Shown in pieces: positions 28,206 to 41,100 of a stretch of DNA of 64,000 nucleotides; position 1 is the first letter of the stretch, and the number at the start of each line of letters is the position of its first letter. Origin of the DNA: Microglena sp. YARC (Eukaryota > Chlorophyta > Chlorophyceae > Chlamydomonadales > Chlamydomonadaceae); contig CM039464.1 in the NCBI GenBank assembly GCA_022414725.1, forward strand, positions 38,062,308 to 38,126,307. Direction: 5' to 3'. Below the pieces are notes generated by a model. That model was not told the DNA's origin, made no database searches, and worked only from the letters and a program-made list of their open reading frames with translations. Position numbers and translations under genes: made by a program.

Positions 28206-31200
28206 CTGCTTGGCAAATGGAAGGGGTAGATCAGTATGTGTGTGTTCATGTATGTATTTATGTATGTATGTGTGTATTTTTATATATATATTTATGTATG
28301 TAGATCAGATTATATCAGTGTGTCTGTATTAATGTGTGTATTTGTGTGATCAGATACCCTTTTGCTCTTTTCCTTTTAACAAGCCCTAGGTAGCGTCGCA
28401 ATCGACGCTGAAAATTAGCGGAGAGTGTTGGCGACGGAATCGAGCGGACCGAAGCCTGTTAGTTACGAGACCATAGGCTGACGTGTCAGGCTTGGTCTCG
28501 GTCGCACGTCGGTCACTCAAACCAACAAACAGACAACAGGGTGACCCTGGGGGCTCCCGCCCCCCAGAAGGGGGGGCTCCGCCAAAGAAATATGTTATGT
28601 CACCACCATGTACCTGGTCCCTTGCCTGTCCGCATACGAGCAGAACTTATCAGGAATTTTTGTTTCAAATCTGCAAGTGGTTTTTTTCTAGCTTAATGGT
28701 TTTAGGCCTCCTCCAGGGTCAGTATTGTTTAGCTTGTATAGCATTTTGGGGCCAAAACGTTTTAAAAGCAGGAATTTGGGCCAAAGCAGAGTAAAAAGTA
28801 GCGATTGCTATAAATAGCGGAACAAAATCCCTGGTACATACACCTCTCTCACACACATAAACACACCACACACACAAACGCCGCTCCAGCTAATATGCCC
28901 AAAATCCCAAGCAACCCAGATTGAGCACTCACAGGTCTTTGGAGGAAAGCAGCCCACCAGACCCCCCCCCCCACCCCCCCTCACACAAAAACACCGCTCC
29001 AGTCAATATGCATGTAATCCCAAGTACCCCAGATTGCGATCGGTGCTGGTACTCATAGGACGCCAGACCCAGTGATTGATGTCCCCAATGCTCTGGGTGA
29101 CATTGTAGTAGAGCATGGATATCTTATGCCACTCTTTTTACTTCAGACACAAAAAATATGTCTCCACCACATACCCCGGGCCCTTGCCTGTCTGCATACA
29201 TGCAGTACTCATCGGTCATAGGACGCCAAGCCCAGTGATGAGTGTCCCCAATGCTCTGTGTGACATGGTAGTAGAGCATAGATATCTCAAGACAGTGTGT
29301 TTACTTCAAAAACGGTCAGAAAAAATAAATATGTCTCCACCATGTACCTGGGTCCTTGCTTGGCGGCATACTTGCAGTACTCATCGGTCATGGGATGCCA
29401 AGCCCAGTGGTGAGTGTCCCCAATGCTCTGGGTGACATGGCAGTAGAGCATGGAAATCTCAAGACAGTTTGTTTAATGCAGAAAAAATAAATATGTCTCC
29501 ACCATGTACCTGGGTCCTTGCTTGGCGGCATACTTGCAGGACTCATTGGTCATGGGATGCCAAGCCCAGTGGTGAGTGTCCCCAATGCTCTGGGTGACAT
29601 GGCAGTAGAGCATGGAAATCTCAAGACAGTTTGTTTAATGCAGAAAAAATAAATATGTCTCCACCATGTACCTGGGTCCTTGCTTGGCGGCATACTTGCA
29701 GGACTCATCGGTCATGGGATGCCAAGCCCAGTGGTGAGTGTCCCCAATGCTCTGGGTGACATGGCAGTAGAGCATGGAAATCTCAAGACAGTTTGTTTAA
29801 TGCAGAAAAAATAAATATGTCTCCACCATGTACCTGGGTCCTTGCTTGGCGGCATACTTGCAGGACTCATCGGTCATGGGATGCCAAGCCCAGTGGTGAG
29901 TGTCCCCAATGCTCTGGGTGACATGGCAGTAGAGCATGGAAATCTCAAGACAGTTTGTTTAATGCAGAAAAAATAAATATGTCTCCACCATGTACCTGGG
30001 TCCTTGCTTGGCGGCATACTTGCAGGACTCATCGGTCATGGGATGCCAAGCCCAGTGGTGAGTGTCCCCAATGCTCTGGGTGACATGGCAGTAGAGCATG
30101 GAAATCTCAAGACAGTTTGTTTAATGCAGAAAAAATAAATATGTCTCCACCATGTACCTGGGTCCTTGCTTGGCGGCATACTTGCAGGACTCATCGGTCA
30201 TGGGATGCCAAGCCCAGTGGTGAGTGTCCCCAATGCTCTGGGTGACATGGCAGTAGAGCATGGAAATCTCAAGACAGTTTGTTTAATGCAGAAAAAATAA
30301 ATATGTCTCCACCATGTACCTGGGTCCTTGCTTGGCGGCATACTTGCAGGACTCATCGGTCATGGGATGCCAAGCCCAGTGGTGAGTGTCCCCAATGCTC
30401 TGGGTGACATGGCAGTAGAGCATGGAAATCTCAAGACAGTTTGTTTAATGCAGAAAAAATAAATATGTCTCCACCATGTACCTGGGTCCTTGCTTGGCGG
30501 CATACTTGCAGGACTCATCGGTCATGGGATGCCAAGCCCAGTGGTGAGTGTCCCCAATGCTCTGGGTGACATGGCAGTAGAGCATGGAAATCTCAAGACA
30601 GTTTGTTTAATGCAGAAAAAATAAATATGTCTCCACCATGTACCTGGGTCCTTGCTTGGCGGCATACTTGCAGGACTCATCGGTCATGGGATGCCAAGCC
30701 CAGTGGTGAGTGTCCCCAATGCTCTGGGTGACATGGCAGTAGAGCATGGAAATCTCAAGACAGTTTGTTTAATGCAGAAAAAATAAATATGTCTCCACCA
30801 TGTACCTGGGTCCTTGCTTGGCGGCATACTTGCAGGACTCATCGGTCATGGGATGCCAAGCCCAGTGGTGAGTGTCCCCAATGCTCTGGGTGACATGGCA
30901 GTAGAGCATGGAAATCTCAAGACAGTTTGTTTAATGCAGAAAAAATAAATATGTCTCCACCATGTACCTGGGTCCTTGCTTGGCGGCATACTTGCAGGAC
31001 TCATCGGTCATGGGATGCCAAGCCCAGTGGTGAGTGTCCCCAATGCTCTGGGTGACATGGCAGTAGAGCATGGAAATCTCAAGACAGTTTGTTTAATGCA
31101 GAAAAAATAAATATGTCTCCACCATGTACCTGGGTCCTTGCTTGGCGGCATACTTGCAGGACTCATCGGTCATGGGATGCCAAGCCCAGTGGTGAGTGTC

Positions 31201-34200
31201 CCCAATGCTCTGGGTGACATGGCAGTAGAGCATGGAAATCTCAAGACAGTTTGTTTAATGCAGAAAAAATAAATATGTCTCCACCATGTACCTGGGTCCT
31301 TGCTTGTCGGCATACTTGCAGTACTCATCGGTCATGGGATGCCAAGCCCAGTGGTGGATGTCCCCAATGCTCTAGTCTGGGTGACATGGCAGTAGAGCAT
31401 GGACATCTTATTCCACTCTTTTTACTTCAGAAACGGTCAGAAAAAGGAAATATGTCTCCACCACATACCTGGGCCCTTGCTTGTCAGCATACTTGCAGTA
31501 CTCATCGGTCATAGGTCGCCAAGCCCAGTGGTGGATGTCCCCAATGCTCTGGGTGACGTTGTAGTAGAGCATGGATATCTTATGCCACTCCCACTTGTAG
31601 GGAAGCAGCTCCATAACAGCGGCTCCAGGGGGGAGGAACACGGCTGACGCAAGCAGGCTAGAGTGGCGAGCCACTAGGATTCCGGTGGACGAGACGGTGT
31701 CCAGGTGCGAGGAGAAGGGTGCCTGGGGGGTGAGCTTCTGGGTGGTGGCAGTCATGCCAAACTCATCTGCGAGCTCGTGAAGCATTGACATAACCTGCAA
31801 GTGCGAGGAGCAGGGTGCCAGGGGGGTGAAGGAGGTGGGACCGTGTTCAGTGCGAGGAGAAGGGTGCCTTGGGGGTGAGCTTCTGGGTGGTGGCTGTCAT
31901 GCCAAACTCGTCTGCGACCTCATGAAGCATTGACATTACCTGCATGTGCGAGGAGAAGGGTGTGAGGGGGGTAAAGGGGGTGGGACTGTGTCCAGGAGCG
32001 AGGAGAAGGGTGCCTGGGGGGTAAGCATCTGGGTGGTGGCGGTCATGCCAAACTCATCTGCGAGCTCATGAAGCATTGACATTACCTGCATGTGCAAGGA
32101 GAAGGGTGTGAGGGGGGTGAAGGTGGTGGGACTGTGTCCAGGTGCGAGGAGAAGGGTGCCTGGGGGGTGAGCTTCTGGGTGGTGGCTGTCATGCCAAACT
32201 CATCTGCGAGCTCATGAGGCATTGATATAACCTGCAAGTGGGAGGAGAAGGGTGTGAGGGGTGTGAAGGGGGTGGGACTGTGTCCAGGTGCGAGGAGAAG
32301 GGTGCCTGGGGGGTGAGCTTCTGGGTGGTGGCTGTCATGCCAAACTCATCTGCGAGCTCATGAGGCATTGATATAACCTGCAAGTGGGAGGAGAAGGGGG
32401 TGAGGGGTGTGAAGGGGGTGGGACCGTGTTCAGGTGTGAGGAGAAGGGTGTCTGGGGGAAAAGCTTTTGGGTGGTGGCTGTCATGCCAAATTCGTCTGCG
32501 ACCTCATGAAGCATTGACATTACCTGCATGTGGGAGTGGTTAGGCTCGTGAGAGGTCAAGTGGATGCAATCATGTTCAGGTGCCAGGAGAAGGGTGTGAG
32601 GGGGGTGAAGGGGGTAGGACCGTGACCAGTGCGAGGAGAAGGGTTCCTGGGGGGTGAGCTTCTGGGTGGTGGCTGTCATGCCAAACTCATCTGCGAGCTC
32701 GTGAAGCATTGACATAACCTGCAAGTGCGAGGAGAAGGGTGTGAGGGGGGTGAAGGGGGTGGGACTGTGTCCAGGTGCGAGGAGAAGGGTGTGAGGGGGG
32801 TGAAGGGGGTGGGACTGTGTCCAGGTGCAAGGAGAAGGGTGCCTGGGGAGTGAGCTTCTGGGTGGTGGCTGTCATGCCAAACTCATCTGCGACCTCATGA
32901 AGCATTGACATAACCTGCAAGTGCGAGGAGAAGGGTGTGAGGGGGGTGAAGGTGGTGGGACTGTGTCCAGGTGCGAGGAGAAGGGTGTGAGGGGGGTGAA
33001 GGGGGTGGGACTGTGTCCAGGTGCGAGGATAAGGGTGCCTGGGGAGTGAGCTTCTGGGTGGTGGCTGTCATGCCAAACTCATCTGCGAGCTCGTGAAGCA
33101 TTGACATAAGCCGCAAGTGGGATGAGAAGGGAGTCAGGGAGGTAAAGGGGATGGGACTGTGTTCAGTGCGAGGAGAAGGGTGCCTGGGGGGTGAAGGGGA
33201 TGCGACCATTTTCAGGTGTGAGGAGAAGGATAACAGGGAATTGAAGGGGTTGGGACCGTGTTCAGGTGCGAGGAGACGGGTGTCGGGGGGGTGAAGGGGG
33301 TAGAACTGTTTTCAGGTGCAAGGAGAAGGGTGCCTGGGGGGTGAGCTTCTGGGTGGTGGCTGTCATGCCAAACTCATCTGCGACCTCATGAAGCATTGAC
33401 ATAACCTGCAAGTGCGAGGAGAAGGGTGTGAGGGGGGTGAAGGGGGTGGGACTGTGTCCAGGTGCGAGGAGAAGGGTGCCTGGGGGGTGAGCTTCTGGGT
33501 GGTGGCTGTCATACCAAACTCATCTGCGAGCTCGTGAAGCATTGACATAACCTGCAAGTGGGAGGATTGGGGCTCGTGAGAGGTCAAGCGGATGCAATCA
33601 TGTCCAGGTGCGAGGAGAAGGGTGTCAGGGGGGTGAAGTGGGTGGGACCATGTTAAGTTGCGAAGAGAAGGGCATCAGGGGGGTCAAGTGGATTTACATA
33701 TTTATTCATTTTGCCCTTACCTCCTCGGGTTTTTCAATGGTTGCCTCGCCAGCTGTACCGTGCTGCAGGAAGGTGATGGTCATGGGGAGAGCGGGTTGAG
33801 TGCCTGCCTCCCAGGCTGAGGGCCATGTTCAGTATGAGAGCCATGTTCAGGCTGGGCACCATGTTCAGGCGCGAGGAGAAGGGTGGTCAAGTGGATTTAC
33901 ATATTTATTCGTTTTGCCCTTACCTCCTCGGGGTTTTCAATGGCTGCCTCGCCTGCTGTACCGTGCTGCAGGAAGGTGATGGTCATGGGGAGTGCGGGTG
34001 GAGTGCCTGCCTCCCAGGCTGGGGGGGCCTGGAGATCCTCGCCAATGTAGGTAGCGTCGCGGAACTCAAGCCCATGCACTGGGTTGGTGAAACCGGAAAC
34101 GAAGGTCGGGGAGATCCAGCGGTCACAGCCATCGTACCTGCAGTGAGAATCGCATAAGTAAAAAAGACAAATGTTGAACAAAAATGAAAAAATGTCGGAA

Positions 34201-35092
34201 CTCGAGCCCATACACTGGGTCGATGAAACCGGAAACGAATGTTGGAAAGATCCAGTGATCACACCCATCGTGCCTGCGATGAGAATCACATAAATAAATA
34301 AATAAATAAATAAATGAATAAATACACGAGATTTAGCGATCACAGCCTTTGTACCTGCAACAAGAATCACATAAATTAATAAATTAACAAATTCACAAGA
34401 TTTAGCGATCACAGCCATTGTACCTGCAATGAGAATCACATAAATAAATAAATGTATACATAAGACCCAGCGATCACAGCCATCGTACCTGCAATGAGAA
34501 TCGTACGCTTTGTTACGAGGCGTGAGATTGAGGGGGTCGGCCCGTTTGCTTTGACTAGGGCCAACTACCAATAGGGGGGGGGGAGGGGCTATCGTATAGA
34601 ATCGCAGAATTAAATTATCATTTAAATGGAGGTGTGTGTGTGTGTGTGTGGGGGGGGGGGGTGGGGGGGTGGGGTGGGGGCGGAGGGGGGCAACTTTAGG
34701 CCCAAATGAACCCATCATCCTACTCCCTGGAGCTTGTAGAGATCATCACAACATCTGCTCATATTTCTCAATTTCGCCCAGTAGATAAAAAGTTATGGGC
34801 CTCCAAAGTGTGTGTGCGCCTGGGGGGGTGTCAAGTGTAAACACTGATATATTCAAGAACTTGTTTTCTAGCCCACAGAATGACATGGGAGTGGAACTGG
34901 TTTGTTTCTCTACTGAATACCAATCCATAGTTCATGGGGTTGCCCAAACGTGATTTATCGTGAAGTTAAGATTTGGGTCAGAAAATCTTTGGAGACCTCC
35001 AACTTCCTGTTCAATTTTGTTTTGGGTAAAAAAAATGTAATCTGAGCCTGAGGAGCTTTTTTAAAGCGAAAATGAGGTCAGCAGCTTTTTTC

Positions 35093-35124
<32 letters not shown>

Positions 35125-38100
35125 GATTATAATCATAGAAACAAATCACTAAATTATAATAAATTAAAATCATGATCTGTTATATCTCCACAGGTGCCTA
35201 AGTCTTGGTGAGCATGAATCACATGGTTTTAGCCTATGGCCTCCAGTCCAAAGACAAATATTTTTTGGCATTCAGTTGCCCAACCACATCATCTCAATAT
35301 AGAAATACTAAAAATTTGGTTTGCTCAATTGTGGGAACCAGGTCAAGTGAAACATGCCAATTTCTTAACTATGGGCTTCCCTAAGTTGGGCCACCTTTTT
35401 CAGAAACGTGACCCAGGGTCTATCGCGCTAAAAAAAAATCCATTAAAATAAAAAGTAGGTAGACCTATAGCTCACACCTTCCTTAACATGTCATGGTGAT
35501 GGCAGGTTGTGGGATGTAGCGCACAGGCGGTACGGCAGTACACAGAGCCAGAAATCACTGATATTTTACATTTAGTGGGTGTCCTAACCCATGTGCGTAG
35601 CTGCGCAGACTCAGTTGCATCATTCCGAGTTCCGATTTTTGATTGAAAGCATGTAGAACAACTGGAAAAAAGTTTTTCTAATTTCAAATTTCAGATCACA
35701 CTTTTCAAATAAATTCAAAATAATATGTTTTTTTGAACTTTTCTTTGAACATCCACATCTGAATTCAGAATTGTATTTCGGATTAGGGGGTGAACTCTCA
35801 AGTTGGGAGGTGGGATTGGGACAAGAGAGGTGAATTTTCGAGTTGTACTGCTATTCCACTAAATTCCGAGGCCGAGGCTGAAGCGCAGCATCCGACCTAG
35901 TGGTAGGGGTTCGATAAGCCTTTCGTCCCGCGGAAACTTCATTCGCGGTAGCTCAAGCGATGCCGTACCGCGATCTGGTTGAAGTTGACCCAAGCTTTTT
36001 TGTACATCTTGTGTACTGCCATCAGCCTCCCGAGCTGGGCTGCTCGCGGCCAGATGCGAATGTGAACAGAAATAAGCTGCGCGCCTAGCTGACGCATTCG
36101 CGAACAATATAATCAACTCAGAATTCAATTGCGTACAGTTGGGGTCATGTGGGACTTTGGGTCACAATAGCGATTCAACTTAGGGCGTTTTAGGACTTGG
36201 GCACTTTTGGAGATAATCATTAAAGCAAATTATCACTGTTGCGCAAACTCCGGGCCCCTGTCAGTAAAACGATCGTTTGGGGTTCAGTTCATCAGCTTTT
36301 TTTTTATTTTAGCCCCTCCTGATATCACGGTTGAGCAAGCCTTTTTAGCCCACTTGGCTACCCCTGGACTGTAACATTACATTACATTACATTACAATAC
36401 ATTACATTACGTTGTCATCAACAAGCCATTGTTGAACCAAGACAAGGCCGCTCCACAACATCCGGGAGGGGTCTCCCACCTGATCCCCCCCTAGAACGTT
36501 CCGCCATAGGTCACCATGCTGTGCGTGGGGAAAGCCTTCCAACTGATTAAAAAAAGACGTACCGCCAGCGGTCACCATGCTGTGGGTTGGGAAAGCCTTC
36601 CAACTACTCCTTTTAAAAGCGTACCTCCATAGGTCACCATGCTGTGTGTTGGGAAAGCCTTCCAACTAATAAAAAAACGTACCGCCATAGGTCACCATGC
36701 TCTGGGTTAGGAAATCCGGTCTTGCGTTGAGGGTGTGTGTAACGATCTGAGACCAGCACCAGGTTGTCCATGAAAATCCAACCCATCTGCATCACCTGCA
36801 ACATCAAAACGATTGTTTGGGGTTCATGTCATCAGTTGTATTCTCGTTTTAGCCCCCGTCAGTTAAACGATTGTTTGGGGTTCACTTCATCAGTCGTTTT
36901 TCTCGCTCTAGCCCCCTTAGTTAAAACGGTTGTTTGAAGGTAATTTCATAAGTTGTATTCTCGTTTTAGCCCCTGTCGGTAAGACAATTGTTTGAGGTTC
37001 AGTTCATCAGTTGTCTCTCTCGTTTTGTCCCCTGCTGATGTCATGGTTGGGCAAGTCCCTTTAGTTTTTAGTGCTGGTCTCACCAGGTTGTCCATACAGA
37101 TCCAACCCATCTGCATCACCTGCGACACCCAAACGATGAAGTGATACAATTACAATTAATTACTAAAATAATCAAATTACAATTAATTAATAAAATAAAC
37201 AATTGTTTGGGGCTTAGTTCATCACTTGTTTTCACGTTTTAGCCCCCGTCGGTAAAACAATTGTTTGAGGTTCAGTTCATCAGTTTTCTCTCTCGTTTAG
37301 CCCCTCCTCATGCCATGGTTGGGCAAGTCCCTTTATGTGACGGAACTAGAACAATGGGACATGTTGAAAAGGCATACTCCAGATGTCATGTTAGACAAGT
37401 AGTAAATTTTACTACTACTAGTAAACAAAAAAAACTACTCCTATTGGAGCTGGAATTCAGTTTATTAAATAGATGTCATGTTAGACTAGTAGTAAAAGGC
37501 TATCCTGCTACACTTTAGCCTATTTGGCTACCCCTGGACTGTAACATACATACATAGGCATGCCATTTGATTTGAGGTTGGACAAGCCCCTTAAGCCTAT
37601 TTGGCTACCCCTGGAATGTAACACACATACATAGGCATGCCATATGATTTGAGGTTGGACAAGCCCCTGAAGCCTATTTGGCTACCCCTGGACTGTAACA
37701 TACATACATAGGCAAGCCATATTATTTGAGGTTGGGCAAGCCCCTTTAGCCTATTTGGCTACCCCTGGACTGTAATAGCATACTCACCAGGGTACTACAA
37801 AGCGCGCGCGGCAGCACCATTTTGCGCACGCTTTTTCAGCCCCATTGCGTGGTTCACACAGTTTTCGACCCCCTGTGGGCGCAGGGCGTAGTTTTGCGCT
37901 TTTTGCATTACAAAACGCTGACCAATTTGACGTTTTAGCGCTTTAAGCGCTGACCAATTTGACAAAATGTAGTACCCTGATACACACCTTGTCAAGGTCC
38001 GCGTAGTCCATAATCTCGGGGTGGCTGCGGGTGGCAGTGCCCGGCGCCAGGGCGACGGCTAGGATGGACTTGAAAAAGCTGTTGAGGTAGTATTTACTCA

Positions 38101-41100
38101 GATTGGGGAATAGGACAGTGTCTATACTACCACTGTCCCCCTGAGTGTGGTTCAGCCAGTCGTCCTCGTACAGTACACTGAAGATCGGGACCATGATCTC
38201 AAGCCAGTGGCCCAGGTGGTCGTGGTAGGCCTGGAAGGGAAAGTCCACCAGCAGGGAGTTCCCTGCATTGCATGCATACACACATTTTGATCATACATCA
38301 AGGTGTATGCTTGTGCTGGCCAGTGGTCTAGTCGGTCGTGGTAGGCTTGGGAGGGGAAGTCGACCAACTGGGAGTTCCCTGCATTGGATGCATACACAAA
38401 TTGTAATAATAAATTCAGATGTATGCTTGTGCTGGCCAGTGGCCCAGGTGGTTGTGGTGGGCTTGGAAAAGGAAATCAACCAGCAAGCTGTTGCATGCAT
38501 GAGACACATATATGAATCTGTACGCGGAGCAAATAAGTTGTCAGCATTGGTCAACCATATTAAAATTAAATTTGAATGTATGATTATGTGGCCAGTGGAC
38601 GAGGTGGTCGTGGTAGGCTTGGAAGAGGAAGTCGACTAGCAGGGAGTTCCCTGCATTGGATTTACACATACAAATTAATAATAATCAAGATATATGCTTG
38701 TGCTGGCCAGTGGCCCAGTTGGTCGTGGTAGGCTTGGAAGGGGAAGTCGACCGAAACGATGTTGCATGCACGAGACACATTCATGAACATGTACGCGGTG
38801 CAAATAAGTTGTCAGCATTGATCAACCAAATTAAAATTAAATATAAATGTATTATTATGTGGCCAGTGGACGAGGTGGTCGTGGTAGGCTTGGGAGGGAA
38901 ATTCGACCAGCAGGGAGTTCCCTGCATTGGATTTACACATACATTTTAATAATAAATCAAGATGCGTGAGACACATTCATGAACATTTACGTGGTGCAAA
39001 TAAGTTGTCAGAATTGGTCAACCAAATTAAAATTAAATATAAATGTATTATGTGGCCAGTGGATGAGGTGGTCGTGGTAAGCTTGGGAGGGAAATTCGAC
39101 CAGCAGGGAGTTCCCTGCACTGGATTTACACATACAATTGAATAATAAATCAAGATGTATGCTTGTGCTGGCCAGTGGCCCAGGTGGTCATGGTAGGCTT
39201 GGAAGGGAATCCATGCAGGGAACACGGTCAAGGGCGAGCTAACAAGTTCTTTGCATAGTCACAAGTGACGCTAAAAATTGGCGGAGAGTATTCGCACCGG
39301 AGCGACAGGTGGCACCGGAAGGGAGCTAGTAACGAGACCGTTTTCTGATGAGTCAGGCTTCGTCTCGGTCAGACAGTCTCAAGGTTATCCGGTCGCACAT
39401 ACGGACAAATAGGTAACCCTGGGGGGGTCCCGCCCCCTTGAAGAGGGGGGTACGCGAAAATCAAATCCGCACGATTCATGTAATTTACAGAAACAAGTTC
39501 TATGCAGCGTCGCCTGCGACGCTAAAAATTGGTGGAGAGTGATCGCTAGGGAGCGACAGGTGGCAACGGAAGCGAGTTAGTTACGAGGCCGTTGGCTGAC
39601 GTGTTGGGCTTCATCACGGTCAGATGGATGGATGGATGGTCGGACAGACGGACACATGGGTAACACTGGGGGTTCCCGCCCCCCAGAGGGGGGGGCTCCG
39701 CCCAAATTAATAAACTCACTGATGCTCAGTACCACTTATAAGTAGGGACCGGCATATCATATGATGTTGACCAAAGGCAAGTATGATATCATAAGATATC
39801 ATACAAATTGCATCATGTAATATTGTATATACATGGTAACTTTAGCCTAGTCAGACTGCCGGCATCATATGCTGACATGATATTACATGCTGACATGATA
39901 TTGTATGCTAACTATATTGCATGATATCATGTGCTGACATGATATCATATTGCCGTTCCCTACTTATAAGGATCATCCTAAAGCCTCATAGTCTTCATAG
40001 CTTTTCTTTACAGCTACGAGCAGCAGCTTCTAGGCAGCTACCCTAACTTCCTATCCGGCTTAACCTATTCCAACCTAGTGCACTTGGAAGCTAGCACAAT
40101 CAGAAGCCCAGAAGTGCTTAAATGTTGGTGTGTCACAGATTTTAAACCCTTATCACACACCACGCAAAAGCTTGCTGGAATCAGTTGTGGACGTCCACCA
40201 CTATCAACTTGTTAGTTCATCTACAAGCAGCAGCTTCTAGGCAGCTCCCCTGGCTGGCGAGTCAACCACGCTGGAAGTGGGATGAAGGAGGCGTAGCTTT
40301 TCTTCTCGGCTACGATCAGCAGCTTCTAGGCAGCTCTCTTGACTGGCTATTCGGCCTAACCTGAAGCATCCTAGAGCACCTTCAAGCTAACACAACCAGC
40401 TTTTCATTACTGCTGCAATCTTGGTGCGTAGCCCAGTGGCTGGCTCAAGGATCTAAGTAGAAGCTGCTAAGAAAAGCTGAAAAGAAAAGCACAGTTGCAA
40501 GTACCTGTCAAATGCACAGCAGTGGACAATCTTGACCTTAATGGCCTGAGCTTCCTGGTGGTGCTTAGCCCAGTGGCTGGCTCAAGGATCTGCCTAGAAG
40601 CTGCTAAGAAAAGCCGGAAATAAAAGCCCGGAACATCTCCTCACACGTGCCATGTCCTCAACAGGCATTCGCATCACTGCTGTGGTCAAATTCAAATTTA
40701 AAAACAAAATTATTCAGGATCATCATTACTTTCAAACACAGTTGTTAGTCTAAACAATGAGGATAAACACATTCAAATTCAAATTCAAAATTATTCAGGG
40801 TCATCACTACTTTGAAACACAATCATTAGACTAAACAATAAGGACAAACACAGTAACATTCAAATTCAAATTTAAACTCAAAATAATTCAAGATCATCAT
40901 TACTATTAAACACAATCGTTAGTATACACAATGAGGATAAACACATTCAAATTGAAATTCAAATTTAAAATCAAAATTATTCAGGGTTATCACTGTTTTA
41001 CCCATTATTTACCTTTTACTTGGGTTACTTTCAAGTTTTTCCCGAAGATAATGTTTTGCGCTTGCCAGTTGACAAGTCTTCAACTGGCAAGCGCAAAACC

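Noticed and set aside
29481..31425. CRISPR-like regular repeat array
   Set aside because: Eukaryotic context, 162-bp units identical throughout with no unique spacers, and clear derivation from exon 7.
35859..36128. 89-codon minus-strand frame in intron 5 of the glycosyltransferase gene
   Set aside because: No recognisable domain, and inserting it would break the phase agreement between exons 5 and 6.
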